A stretch of 12,310 bases of DNA from contig CAIZHL010000072.1 of assembly GCA_903932755.1 (NCBI GenBank), positions 1-12,310 of the forward strand. The letters are read 5' to 3'. Under the pieces are notes generated by a model that saw nothing but the letters and a program-made list of their open reading frames with translations, ran no database searches and had not been told where the DNA came from. Position 1 is the stretch's first letter; each line of letters opens with the position of its first letter. Made by a program: the position numbers and the translations under genes. Below, in pieces: positions 1 through 7,311 of this stretch. Source of the stretch: an uncultured beta proteobacterium. GTDB taxonomy: Bacteria; Pseudomonadota; Gammaproteobacteria; Burkholderiales; Rhodocyclaceae.

Positions 1-275
1 CCGATGCCGCTACATGGGCGGCGGTGGCCTGGCAGGCCTGGGGCAATTCGCTGTTCGGATACGCGGCCTGGGGCTGGCTCCTGGCGCGCCATCCAGCGGC
101 GACGATCACGCCGATGGCCTTGCTGGTGCCAGTGTTCGGCATGGGCGGCGCGGCGCTGATGCTCGACGAAGCGCTGCCCCCCTGGAAGCTGGCCGCCGCC
201 GCACTGGTGATGACTGGCCTGGCGCTCAACCTGCTGTGGCCGCACCTGCGCGCGGCGCTGGCCGCGCGAGGATGA
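1..275 (+). CDS. eamA: EamA-family exporter, C-terminal part (gene begins upstream)
   Basis: This is an inner-membrane drug/metabolite transporter of the EamA family. The reading frame is open from the left edge (codons from base 3) to a TGA at 273-275, leaving about 90 C-terminal residues. Hydrophobic stretches SLFGYAAWGWLLARH, then MALLVPVFGMGGAALMLDEALP and a last helix (LAAAALVMTGLALNLLW), match my memory of the last three helices of E. coli EamA (YdeD), the O-acetylserine/cysteine exporter, including the LLVPV...LLDE and MTGL signatures. The substrate is inferred from that resemblance only. The gene is convergent with the MFS gene at 353; the 77-nt gap holds copy 1 of the dispersed repeat. 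Confidence 0.85.
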   Translation, partial: DAATWAAVAWQAWGNSLFGYAAWGWLLARHPAATITPMALLVPVFGMGGAALMLDEALPPWKLAAAALVMTGLALNLLWPHLRAALAARG

Positions 276-307
276 TCGCAGGAGCCGGGCACGAAACGCA
301 TTTCCCG

Positions 308-331
308 AAAGTCGGCGCTGGCGGGACGGCG
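308..331 (-). repeat. Dispersed 3'-end repeat, copy 1
   Basis: The plus strand reads AAAGTCGGCGCTGGCGG then GACGGCG. It lies between two convergent genes, 21 nt beyond the MFS stop codon, and is oriented so that the T-run is distal to that stop on the minus strand. Other copies start at 2909, 3942, 7225, 8127 and 9049. Confidence 0.8.
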
Positions 332-352
332 AGTCGTGGCTGTCCGCACCCG

Positions 353-1834
353 CTAGGCCCGGCTTGAGTCACCGCCCGCGGCGCAGGCGGCGAGTTCGCC
401 ATTGCGCGATGTGCTGCGCCGGGCGCCGGCCGCGATGATGAGCGCGACGACGATCAGCGCTGCCGCGACGGCAAACGTGATGCGCATGCCGATGGCAAGG
501 TCCCCGGGGCGCGCCGCGGTGATCTCGCTTGCCCCCGCTCCGAAGGCGAATACCGCGCCCATGACGGATGCGCCGGTGATCAGGCCGAGATTGCGCGACA
601 GGTTGAGCATGCCGCCGGCGAGACCTCGCTGCTCCGGGCCGATGGTCGTCATGACGGCGGTGTTGTTGGCCGCCTGGAACAGCGCATAGCCGGCGGTGAC
701 GACGACCAGCGGAACGACGTAGCCCGGTATGCCGAAGCGTGTCGGCAGCATGGCCAGGAGGGTGGAGCCGAACACCATGCCGACCAGCCCGACGATGCTC
801 ATGCACTGCGCGCCGAAGCGGTCCACGCTGCGGCCGGCCGGCACCCCCGTCAGCGCGGCGACCAGCGGGCCGGAGGACATGACCAGTCCGACGCCGGCAG
901 CGTCGAGCCCGAGCGCGCCGGATAGGTAGAAGGGGCCGACCACCAGCGTCGCCATCACCACCGTGGTGACCAGCGCGCTCATGGCGAAGCCCGCCGCCAG
1001 CACCGGATTGCGGAACATCGCCAGACGAATCAGCGGTGCGGCGGCCTTGGTCTCGGCGCGCACGAAGAGGCCGAGGCCGGCGACAGCAGCCAGCAGCAGG
1101 GCGATGTTGAGCGCGCCGAAACTGCCGCGGCCGGTGGTTACGGCAAGTGCATAGGCCATGAGCGTCACGACCAGCAACAGTGTTCCCGCCGTATCGAAGC
1201 CCGCCCGATTGGCCTTTGCTGCGTGGCTGTCGCCGGGCAGATAGCGATAGGCGAAGAACAGGGTGATCGCGCCCAGCGGCAGATTGATGAGGAAGATGGC
1301 CGGCCAGCCGAAACCGGCGATCAGCATGCCGCCGAGCGTCGGACCGAGCGCCGTGCCGATGGCCGACATGGTGCCGAGCAGGCCCATGGCGCTGCCGGTC
1401 CTTTCCTTCGGCACCGTCTCGCCGACCAAGGCCATGGCCAGCGCCAGCATGATCGCCGCCCCCAGCCCCTGCAGCGCCCGCGCGGCGATCAGCAGCCACA
1501 GCGTGGAGGCGAGGCCGGACAGGACCGAGGCCGCCGCGAACAGGACAATTCCGCCCAGCAGCAAGCGGCGGCGGCCGACGATGTCACCCAGCCGGCCGAC
1601 GCTGACGACCAGGATGGTGATGGCGAGCAGATAGGCCAGCACGACCCACTGCACTTGCTGGAAAGAGGCGGCGAAAGCCTGCGCCAGGTCCGGCAAGGCC
1701 ACGTTGGCGATGCTGGTGCCGAGCGAGGACAGCAACACCGCCAGCGACAACCCGGCGAGGGCGCCCCGCGCAGACGGCGTGCCTTGCGCAACTTCCATTG
1801 CGGCCCGGCCCGGTTCCGACTTGTTTGCGTTCAT
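353..1834 (-). CDS. MFS efflux transporter, DHA2 (EmrB/QacA-like) subfamily
   Basis: A proton-driven multidrug-type exporter of the inner membrane, 493 residues with about 14 hydrophobic segments, the usual size for DHA2. Near residues 44-49 is NVALPD, typical of helix 1. MFS motif A (GRLGDIVGRRRLL) is at about 80-92, the motif B arginine is in ARALQGLGAA (about 119-128), and motif C (GTALGPTLGG) is at about 160-169. The frame extends upstream to 1918, but the ATG at 1834 sits exactly 6 nt behind an AAGGAG Shine-Dalgarno, the same spacing as panE, DUF2917 and mazE here; the ATG at 1837 is the alternative. It is divergent from a LysR-type gene that probably controls it. The substrate cannot be told from sequence. 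The stop is TAG at 355-353. Confidence 0.9.
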   Translation of the reverse strand: MNANKSEPGRAAMEVAQGTPSARGALAGLSLAVLLSSLGTSIANVALPDLAQAFAASFQQVQWVVLAYLLAITILVVSVGRLGDIVGRRRLLLGGIVLFAAASVLSGLASTLWLLIAARALQGLGAAIMLALAMALVGETVPKERTGSAMGLLGTMSAIGTALGPTLGGMLIAGFGWPAIFLINLPLGAITLFFAYRYLPGDSHAAKANRAGFDTAGTLLLVVTLMAYALAVTTGRGSFGALNIALLLAAVAGLGLFVRAETKAAAPLIRLAMFRNPVLAAGFAMSALVTTVVMATLVVGPFYLSGALGLDAAGVGLVMSSGPLVAALTGVPAGRSVDRFGAQCMSIVGLVGMVFGSTLLAMLPTRFGIPGYVVPLVVVTAGYALFQAANNTAVMTTIGPEQRGLAGGMLNLSRNLGLITGASVMGAVFAFGAGASEITAARPGDLAIGMRITFAVAAALIVVALIIAAGARRSTSRNGELAACAAGGDSSRA

Positions 1835-1840
1835 CATCAA

Positions 1841-1846
1841 CTCCTT
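1841..1846 (-). promoter_or_regulatory. Shine-Dalgarno deciding the MFS start
   Basis: On the minus strand this reads AAGGAG, preceded by further A residues. It is 6 nt before the ATG at 1834 and 3 nt before the ATG at 1837. It rules out the longer frame that begins at 1918. Confidence 0.75.
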
Positions 1847-1891
1847 TTTTCGACCCCAAACGGGGATGCGGAAATCGTAGTGGTTTACATG

Positions 1892-1943
1892 ACATGGCGG
1901 AAGGCGCAGCATTTGCACTTTATTCGTGCGTCTAGCGCCATGT
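1892..1943. promoter_or_regulatory. Inverted repeat in the LysR/MFS divergent promoter region
   Basis: ACATGGCG at 1892-1899 and CGCCATGT at 1936-1943 are exact inverse complements, with centres 44 bp apart (about four helical turns). LysR-type proteins bind paired sites in divergent promoter regions like this, so I infer these are half-sites for the product of the gene at 1972. The stretch also holds a -35-like TTTACA at 1884-1889, but no convincing -10 at the right spacing on either strand. Confidence 0.4.
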
Positions 1944-1971
1944 ATAGCGTCGACACTGCAAAGGAAGACCC

Positions 1972-2868
1972 ATGTCGATACCCGATCTGAACCTGCTGGT
2001 CACCCTCGACGTGCTGCTCGCCGAGGGCAGCGTGGCGCGCGCCGCCCGGCGCCTGCGGCTCAGCCCTTCGGCGATGAGCCGGGCGCTGGCGCGCCTGCGC
2101 GAGACGACCGGCGATCCCCTGTTGGTCCGCGCCGGACGCGGCCTGGTGCCGACGCCGCGGGCGATCGAACTGCGCGAGCGGGTCAGCCTTCTGGTGCAGG
2201 AGGGCGAAGCGGTTTTGCGTCCCGCGAAAAAACTCAGGCTCAAGCAACTGGTGAGGACCTTCACGCTGCGCACCAGCGACGGCTTCGTGGAGAACTTCGG
2301 GCCGGATCTGATTGCGCGCGCCGGCGCAGAGGCGCCGGGCGTGCGCCTGTGTTTCCTGCAGAAGCCCGACAAGGACAGCGCGCGGCTGCGCGACGGCAGC
2401 GTCGATCTGGAAACCGGCGTGGTGGGCAACGCGGCGGCGCCGGAACTGCGGGTGCAGGCCTTGTTCCGCGACCGCTTCATTGGCGTCGTGCGCCTGGGGC
2501 ACGCGCTGGGTGCAGGCGAGATCACGCCCGCGCGCTATGCCGCCGGGCGGCACATCTACGCCTCGCGGCAGGGTTCCGACAAGGGACCGATCGATGAGGC
2601 CCTGGCTTCGCTCGGCCTGGAACGCCAGGTCGTCACCATCGTCGGCAGCTTTGCCACCGCGCTGGCGCTGGCCCGCGCCTCCGACCTGATCGCCAGCGTG
2701 CCCGAACGGCACACCGGAAACCTGCGCGACGGCATGCACAGCTTCCCGCTCCCGCTCGCCGCGCCGGAAATCACGATTTCAATGCTCTGGCACCCGCGGT
2801 TGGACGCCGATCCGGCGCATCGCTGGCTGCGCGGCCTGCTCAGGGACGTCTGCGCGGCGCTGCGCTGA
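1972..2868 (+). CDS. LysR-type transcriptional regulator
   Basis: A DNA-binding regulator of 298 residues, the usual LysR length. The N-terminal winged helix-turn-helix spans about residues 3-62: DLNLLVTLDVLL, then SVARAARRLRLSPSAMSRAL, then DPLLVRAGRGLVPTPRA, the classic family pattern. The rest (about 90-298) is the periplasmic-binding-protein-like effector domain. A purine-rich AAGGAAG lies just upstream of the ATG. It is divergent from the MFS pump with about 137 nt between the start codons, so control of that pump plus autoregulation is the likely arrangement. The effector is unknown. It is convergent with the ketopantoate-reductase-like gene that follows. Confidence 0.92.
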   Translation: MSIPDLNLLVTLDVLLAEGSVARAARRLRLSPSAMSRALARLRETTGDPLLVRAGRGLVPTPRAIELRERVSLLVQEGEAVLRPAKKLRLKQLVRTFTLRTSDGFVENFGPDLIARAGAEAPGVRLCFLQKPDKDSARLRDGSVDLETGVVGNAAAPELRVQALFRDRFIGVVRLGHALGAGEITPARYAAGRHIYASRQGSDKGPIDEALASLGLERQVVTIVGSFATALALARASDLIASVPERHTGNLRDGMHSFPLPLAAPEITISMLWHPRLDADPAHRWLRGLLRDVCAALR

Positions 2869-2908
2869 AGGACTGATCGCGCCGGGGGTTGAGGCGCGAG
2901 GAGCCGCT

Positions 2909-2934
2909 AAAAAGTCGACGCTGGCGGGACGGCG
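2909..2934 (-). repeat. Dispersed 3'-end repeat, copy 2
   Basis: The plus strand reads five A residues, then GTCGACGCTGGCGGGACGGCG, with one change (GGC to GAC) from the commonest form. It lies 6 nt beyond the stop codon of the minus-strand reductase gene, T-run distal, and 40 nt beyond the LysR stop on the other side. Confidence 0.8.
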
Positions 2935-2940
2935 CCGCTG

Positions 2941-3855
2941 CTAGCGCGGATCCGGCGAACGCACCGCCATGCTGGTATAGGCCATGGCGAGCAAGTCGCA
3001 GCCGACGCCGTGCTCGATGCCGCGGCGGACCATCTCGCCGAGGATGTGTTCGTGCTCGGTGCGCTGCCCGGCCTTCAGGTCGCGCAGCATCGAGGCGGTG
3101 AACGCGGAACCGGGCTGGGTCAGCATGGCCAGCGCCTTGCCGCGCGAGGCTTCATCGACGGCATGGTCGCAACGCGCGGCGATGGCGCAGCATTCGGCAT
3201 ACAGTTTGCGCGCCAGGTCGGCGCCCCAGGGCGTGGCGACGATCTCGCCCACCGTGCCCTGGCACAGCGTGGTCATGCCGGCCAGGGTGGCGAGGAAGGT
3301 CCACTTGTCCCACAGCACCTGTTCGATGTCCTCCGCATAGCGGCTGTCGAAATCGGCGCCGGCGCACAGCGCGAAGAACTCCCTGGCCAGCGCCTCGTGA
3401 TCGGCATGGCGATGGCCCACGGTGAGCGAATGCAGATCGGAAAGCCGCTTGACGGCGCCCGTCTCGGTGAGCATCGCGGCGATGTGCGCGACGCCGCCCA
3501 TGACGCGCTCGCGGCCGAAGCGTTGGTCGAGCAAGGCGATGTGGTTGAGCCCGTTGAGGAAGGGCAGCAGCGCGCCCCTGCCGCTGGCGCCGGCGATCGA
3601 GGCCAGCGCGTCGTCGAGGTCGTAGGCCTTGGGCGCCAGCATGATCAGGTCGTAGTCGGGCGCCAGTTCCCCGCTGCCGAGGCAATGCGGGAACACGGTG
3701 AAGCTGTCCTGCGGCGACTCGATGCGCAGGCCCTGCTCGGCGATCAGGCGGCGGCGCTTGTCGCGCAGCACGAATGTCACGTCCGCCCCGGCGCGCATGA
3801 GCTTGGCGCCGAAATAGCCGCCGACGCCGCCGGCGCCGAGTACCAGTATCTTCAT
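2941..3855 (-). CDS. panE: 2-dehydropantoate 2-reductase family (ketopantoate reductase)
   Basis: An NADPH-dependent cytosolic reductase. The family reduces ketopantoate to pantoate in pantothenate/CoA synthesis, though many paralogues act on other 2-oxoacids. It has 304 residues. The Rossmann glycine loop is GAGGVGGYFG at 7-16, with a lysine in APKAYD (K76) and FLNGLNH near 99-105. The LWDKWTF lysine (K184) and the RTEHEH glutamate (about E267) match the catalytic Lys and substrate-binding Glu of E. coli PanE by eye. The frame runs up to 4026, but the ATG at 3855 has AAGGAG 6 nt upstream (3862-3867) and begins directly at the nucleotide-binding strand MKILVLGAGG. No other pan gene is nearby, so the substrate is not certain. 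Confidence 0.85.
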   Translation of the reverse strand: MKILVLGAGGVGGYFGAKLMRAGADVTFVLRDKRRRLIAEQGLRIESPQDSFTVFPHCLGSGELAPDYDLIMLAPKAYDLDDALASIAGASGRGALLPFLNGLNHIALLDQRFGRERVMGGVAHIAAMLTETGAVKRLSDLHSLTVGHRHADHEALAREFFALCAGADFDSRYAEDIEQVLWDKWTFLATLAGMTTLCQGTVGEIVATPWGADLARKLYAECCAIAARCDHAVDEASRGKALAMLTQPGSAFTASMLRDLKAGQRTEHEHILGEMVRRGIEHGVGCDLLAMAYTSMAVRSPDPR

Positions 3856-3941
3856 CTCCGTCTCCTTGGGGTTTCGCGGCAGCTTAGCGCGGCGCGGCGG
3901 AAAGCAGCAAATGCAGCACGCGAACGCGACCCGGACGGCCC

Positions 3942-3965
3942 AAAAGTCGGCGCCGGCGACACGCC
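3942..3965 (-). repeat. Dispersed 3'-end repeat, copy 3 (divergent)
   Basis: The plus strand reads AAAAGTCGGCGCCGGCGACA, then CGCC. The first 12 bases equal the commonest form, while the distal part carries several changes. It lies 2 nt beyond the DUF2917 stop codon, T-run distal on the minus strand. Confidence 0.65.
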
Positions 3966-3967
3966 AA

Positions 3968-4264
3968 TCAATGCGTCGCCAAGCCCTTCGGCAGCATGGC
4001 GCGGCAGCTTTCGACCAGGGCCGCAAGCCAGCGCTGCCTGTAGCTCACCAGCCTGACTTCGGCCATCCCGCGCAGCGCCTCGACCAGCACCAGCCCGTCC
4101 TGCGGCACGCGATAGCGTTCGCCGGCGGCGAGGAACAGGTCGCCCGCAGCGAGGTCGGAAGTGATCCAGACGATGCCCGATTCGACGCACAGTTCCGCAT
4201 GCCGCGCAGCATCGAGGCGCAGCGGCCGGTCGGGGTGCAGCAGCAGGGTTTGGCGGGCGGGCAT
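3968..4264 (-). CDS. DUF2917-family small protein
   Basis: A 98-residue protein of unknown function. The pattern CVESGIVWITSDLAAGDLFLAAGERYRV (about residues 27-54; the key elements are the VWIT, GD and LAAGE turns) is what I recall for DUF2917, a small beta-rich, cupin-like family common in betaproteobacteria. No signal peptide or membrane helix is seen, so it is probably cytosolic. The frame extends to 4291, but the ATG at 4264 has AAGGAG 6 nt upstream. It is divergent from a MocR-type regulator across palindromic DNA, so it is a candidate target of that regulator. The C-terminal third (YRQRWLAALVESCRAM) looks helical. Confidence 0.75.
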   Translation of the reverse strand: MPARQTLLLHPDRPLRLDAARHAELCVESGIVWITSDLAAGDLFLAAGERYRVPQDGLVLVEALRGMAEVRLVSYRQRWLAALVESCRAMLPKGLATH

Positions 4265-4270
4265 GGCGTT

Positions 4271-4276
4271 CTCCTT
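4271..4276 (-). promoter_or_regulatory. Shine-Dalgarno deciding the DUF2917 start
   Basis: On the minus strand this reads AAGGAG, 6 nt before the ATG at 4264. An in-frame ATG at 4291 lies upstream of this site and has no such sequence. Confidence 0.7.
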
Positions 4277-4343
4277 GGTGGATGTGGCCATGCTAGGCAG
4301 TGTCTTGGCGCCGATACAGATGCACGGCTTGGAAATTGTGACC

Positions 4344-4397
4344 GTGACAGTTACGATTACTTGTCACTGTACTGATCGATAATGCACACTACTGTGC
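4344..4397. promoter_or_regulatory. MocR/DUF2917 divergent control region: two inverted repeats and a -10
   Basis: GTGACA (4344-4349) and TGTCAC (4362-4367) form an inverted repeat with a 12-nt spacer; another GTGAC lies at 4338-4342. GCACA-ctac-TGTGC (4384-4397) is a second inverted repeat. Between them GATAAT at 4378-4383 is a good -10 for the MocR gene, which would place the transcript start in the second palindrome; no good -35 is visible at 16-18 nt. GntR/MocR regulators bind repeats of this sort near their own promoters, so autoregulation is inferred. The leader would be about 45 nt, with no clear Shine-Dalgarno before the ATG at 4437. Confidence 0.5.
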
Positions 4398-4436
4398 GGG
4401 TCGCCCCGCCGCTGCCGGCGTCACAATCCTGCCACC

Positions 4437-5858
4437 ATGCTCTACGAAAACCTCGCCAATGAATTCGCCACGCTGATCGGCAACGGCCAGATCCGGCCGG
4501 GCGACCGCCTGCCTTCGGTGCGCCACCTGGCGCAGCAGCGCTCGCTGTCGATCTCGACCGTGGTGCAGGCACTGCGCACGCTGGAAAGCCGCGGCATGGT
4601 CGAGGCGCGGCCGCAATCGGGCTATTACGTGCGGCGCCGCCCGGCGCGCATGGTCGATGCGACGACACTGGCCGGCGCGCCGGCGGCGGGGCCGGTGGAA
4701 GTCGGCGTCAGCCGCCGCCTGGTGCAGGTGCTGCGCGCCAACGAAGCGCCGGGCATGGTGCGCCTGGGCTCGGCCCTGCCGGCGCCGGAACTTCTGCTGG
4801 CGCCGCGCCTGAGCCGCCTTTACGCCAGCATCGCCCGCCGCCAGCCGCAACTGCTGGCGAGCAGCAGCCACAGCGGGCTTTCCGAAGCGCCGCTGGTGCG
4901 CGCCATCACGCGGCGCGCGCTGGAATGGGGCTGCCCGCTGGCGGACGACGAACTGGTGGCGACCAATTCCTGCACCGAGGCGATGATGCTCTGCCTGCGC
5001 GCGGTGACCAAACCCGGCGACACGGTGGCGGTGGAATCGCCGACCTATTACGTGATGCTGCAGTTGCTGGAATCGATGGGCCTGCGCGCGCTGGAGATCC
5101 CCACCCACCCGGTGACGGGCGTCTCGGTGGAGGCGCTGGAACTGGCGACGCGCAAGTCCGCGGCAGAGGGCGGCGTCGCGGCCTGCCTGCTGATCCCCAA
5201 CGGCGCCAACCCGCTGGGCAGCGTGATGCCGGATGCGGCCAAGCAGCAGCTGGCGACGCTGCTGGCAGCGCGCAACGTGGCGCTGATAGAAGACGACATC
5301 TACGGCGACATCTGCTTCACCGGCTCGCGGCCGCGGCCGATCCACGCCTTCGACACCAGCGGCAACACCATGCTGTGCACCTCGTTCTCGAAGACCGTCA
5401 GCCCCGGCCTGCGCGTCGGCTTCGTTGCCGCCGGGCGGCGCGCGGCCGACATCGTGCTGCAAAAAACGCTGACCAGCGGCAAGACCAATGCGCTGACCCA
5501 GCACGTGATCGCCGGGCTGATGGATTCGCGCGGCTTCGACGTGCATCTGCGCACGCTGCGGCGGCGCTTCGCCGAGCAGATCGCGCGCACGCGCGACGCG
5601 GTGGCACGCCACTTCCCGGCGGAAACGCGGATCAGCGATCCGCAGGGCGGCTTCGTGCTCTGGCTGGAACTGCCGCCCGAGGTGGATTGCACGGCACTGC
5701 ACGCGCGCGCCGCGAAGGAAGGCATCGCCTTCGTCCCGGGCGAGATGTTTTCCGCCGGCGGGCAGTACAGGAACTGCCTGCGCCTGGCCTGCGGCCAGCC
5801 CTGGAGCGGGACCCTGGAAGACGGCATCAAGCGGCTGGGACGGCTGGCGGCAGGGTAG
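4437..5858 (+). CDS. MocR-type regulator: GntR helix-turn-helix fused to an aminotransferase-like domain
   Basis: A PLP-dependent transcription factor of 473 residues, normal for MocR/PdxR. Residues 1-70 are a GntR winged helix: PGDRLPSVRHLA at 21-32, then SISTVVQALRTLESRGMVEARPQSGYYV. Residues about 95-473 are a fold-type I aminotransferase. The family usually has NPxG (here NPLG, 258-261), EDDIYGD (D287, Y289), the Schiff-base lysine in SFSKTVSPGLRVG (K319) and a carboxylate-binding arginine in CLRLACG (R449). All PLP-binding residues are kept, so PLP or an amino-acid aldimine is probably sensed. The start has no evident Shine-Dalgarno, but MLYENLANEF is where the domain normally begins. 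The divergent DUF2917 gene is the obvious candidate target. Confidence 0.9.
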   Translation: MLYENLANEFATLIGNGQIRPGDRLPSVRHLAQQRSLSISTVVQALRTLESRGMVEARPQSGYYVRRRPARMVDATTLAGAPAAGPVEVGVSRRLVQVLRANEAPGMVRLGSALPAPELLLAPRLSRLYASIARRQPQLLASSSHSGLSEAPLVRAITRRALEWGCPLADDELVATNSCTEAMMLCLRAVTKPGDTVAVESPTYYVMLQLLESMGLRALEIPTHPVTGVSVEALELATRKSAAEGGVAACLLIPNGANPLGSVMPDAAKQQLATLLAARNVALIEDDIYGDICFTGSRPRPIHAFDTSGNTMLCTSFSKTVSPGLRVGFVAAGRRAADIVLQKTLTSGKTNALTQHVIAGLMDSRGFDVHLRTLRRRFAEQIARTRDAVARHFPAETRISDPQGGFVLWLELPPEVDCTALHARAAKEGIAFVPGEMFSAGGQYRNCLRLACGQPWSGTLEDGIKRLGRLAAG

Positions 5859-5910
5859 GATATAAGCCGCGCCGGCGCTACGGCGCTCTGCCAGGGAGTT
5901 GAACCGCAAC

Positions 5911-6984
5911 ATGCACCTCACACGATTGATCCGCCGCGCGGCGGCCGCTGCCGTCACCGGGCTCGGGCTGTGGCTGGCGTCCGGGTTCGCTGCGGCCCAG
6001 GTGCCGGCGAAGGCGCCCGCCGGCCTGGCGCTGCCGGCCAGCTTCGTCGGCATCCTGCCCTGCGCCGATTGCGCGGGCATTGCCCAGACCCTGAGCTTGC
6101 GCGAAGACGGCCTCTATCGCCTGCGCCGCACTTACCTGGGCAAGCCCGGCAATCCGTTTGCGGAAACCGGCCGCTGGCGCCTCGATGCCGGCGGCAGGCT
6201 GGTGCTGGGCAGCGGTTCCGAGCAGAACCGGTTTGAAATCGCCGGCGCCGACACGCTGCGCCAACTCGACCGCGCCGGCCAGCCGATCCGCTCCGCGCTG
6301 AACTACAACCTGCGCCGCACCGCGGCCTTCGATGCGGTCGACGAATCGCTGCGCTGGCGCGGCGAGATGATCTACATGGCCGATGCCGCCAACTTCACCG
6401 ACTGCGCCAGCGGCCTGCGCTGGCCGATCCCCATGATCGAAGGCTACCTGGCGCTGGAGCGCGCCTACACGCAGGGGCGCACGGCGCCGGGCGCGCCGCT
6501 GCTGGTCAGCTTCGACGGCCGGCTGCAGACCATGCCGGGCATGGAAGGCCCGCCGCGCGAACACATGGTGGTGGAAGCATTCATCGCGACCGAACCCGGC
6601 CGGCGCTGTCCGCCGCCCGAAGGCACGCAAGCCACGCTGACCAATACCTACTGGAAGCTGACCGAGATGGCGGGCGGCCCGATCGCGATGCTGCCCGGGC
6701 AGGCGCGCGAAGTGCGCATCACACTCGACGAACCGGGCACGCGCGTGCATGGTTTCAGCGGCTGCAACCGGCTGCTGGGGCAGTACGCCAGCAGCGGCGA
6801 CCGGCTGGCGTTCAGCGCGCTGGGCGGCACCCGCATGGCCTGTCCGGCGCCGGTGATGGCGCTGGAGGCGGCGGTGCTGCAAGCCCTGGGCCGCAGCACT
6901 GGCTACCGCATCGACAACCAAGTGCTGAGCCTGCTGGACGGCGAACGGGTGCTGGCGCGCTTTGCAGCGGTCTACCTGCGATGA
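5911..6984 (+). CDS. Secreted NlpE N-terminal-like plus META (HslJ-like) domain protein
   Basis: A 357-residue envelope protein. Residues 1-30 are a signal peptide: basic MHLTRLIRR, a hydrophobic core, then ASGFAAAQ with an AxA-type cleavage site and no lipobox cysteine, so it should be periplasmic rather than a lipoprotein. Residues about 45-115 resemble the NlpE N-terminal domain: GILPCADCAGIAQTLSLREDGLY, with the CxxC pair C51/C54. Residues about 242-357 are a META domain: NTYWKL, FSGCNRLLGQY and GGTRMACPAP, as in HslJ. The middle (about 140-240) also looks like a C-terminal part of this architecture, with one pair of cysteines. A TTG at 5899 is in frame but directly abuts AGGGAG (5893-5898), so the ATG at 5911 is preferred despite its 12-nt spacing. 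The stop overlaps the next start (ATGA). Confidence 0.8.
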   Translation: MHLTRLIRRAAAAAVTGLGLWLASGFAAAQVPAKAPAGLALPASFVGILPCADCAGIAQTLSLREDGLYRLRRTYLGKPGNPFAETGRWRLDAGGRLVLGSGSEQNRFEIAGADTLRQLDRAGQPIRSALNYNLRRTAAFDAVDESLRWRGEMIYMADAANFTDCASGLRWPIPMIEGYLALERAYTQGRTAPGAPLLVSFDGRLQTMPGMEGPPREHMVVEAFIATEPGRRCPPPEGTQATLTNTYWKLTEMAGGPIAMLPGQAREVRITLDEPGTRVHGFSGCNRLLGQYASSGDRLAFSALGGTRMACPAPVMALEAAVLQALGRSTGYRIDNQVLSLLDGERVLARFAAVYLR

Positions 6985-7208
6985 ACTGGCTGGACCGGAT
7001 TCCCTACCCCCTGCTGATCGGCGCGGCGATATTCATGCTCGGCGCGCCCTTCGTGCCCGAGCCGCATCTGATCGAGAAGGCGCGCATGCTGGCCGAAGGC
7101 CGGCTGACACGACCGCTGGACATCTTCGACGTGCTCTGGCACCTCGCGCCGGCGGTGCTGCTGGGCCTGAAGTGGGGCCGCGGCAAGCAGGAGAAGGCGC
7201 CCGACTGA
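6981..7208 (+). CDS. Small two-helix membrane protein, uncharacterised
   Basis: A 75-residue protein whose ATG overlaps the previous stop (ATGA at 6981-6984), implying translational coupling to the NlpE/META gene. Two hydrophobic segments lie at about 9-26 (PLLIGAAIFMLGAPFVP) and 47-64 (VLWHLAPAVLLGLKWG), joined by a charged helix EPHLIEKARMLAEGRLTRPLDIFD. I recall similar short proteins in proteobacteria carrying the uninformative database label 'RND transporter', although this is far too short to be one. I cannot assign a function. Confidence 0.75.
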   Translation: MNWLDRIPYPLLIGAAIFMLGAPFVPEPHLIEKARMLAEGRLTRPLDIFDVLWHLAPAVLLGLKWGRGKQEKAPD

Positions 7209-7224
7209 GCACGGCTTGCGCCTG

Positions 7225-7249
7225 CGCCGTACCGCCAGCGCCGATTTTT
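7225..7249 (+). repeat. Dispersed 3'-end repeat, copy 4
   Basis: The plus strand reads CGCCGTACCGCCAGCGCCGA then TTTTT; its complement is the AAA(A)ATCGGCGCTGGCGGTACGGCG form. It starts 16 nt beyond the stop of the small membrane protein, T-run distal. The rest of the 103-nt gap to the hydrolase holds a TATATCAT at 7263-7270 that could be a -10, without a matching -35. Confidence 0.8.
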
Positions 7250-7311
7250 CCCCGCGGCGGCGTATATCATGGGCGCCCTTCCCCGACCACGCTATCCGCA
7301 TACCGCACACC

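Noticed and set aside
308..331. The dispersed repeat as an ordinary intrinsic terminator
   Set aside because: It has a T-run at the right end, but no copy forms more than a roughly 4-bp stem within the unit, so a standard hairpin terminator is not supported.
1223..1990. 255-codon plus-strand frame antisense to the MFS gene
   Set aside because: Low-complexity Gln/Arg/Asp composition, and the opposite strand encodes recognisable MFS motifs.
3862..4026. N-terminal extension of the ketopantoate reductase up to 4026
   Set aside because: The extension overlaps the DUF2917 3' end and repeat copy 3, is Cys/Arg-rich, and bypasses the strong Shine-Dalgarno before the Rossmann-fold start.
5864..5885. 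Possible seventh copy of the dispersed repeat just after the MocR stop
   Set aside because: It needs a gap and about three substitutions, lacks the A/T run and has the opposite orientation relative to the stop, so similarity could reflect GC-rich composition.
4389..6080. 563-codon open frame on the minus strand across the MocR gene
   Set aside because: It is antisense to a well-supported regulator. Its product is rich in Arg, Gln, His and Ala as expected from a GC-rich shadow frame, with no domain pattern.
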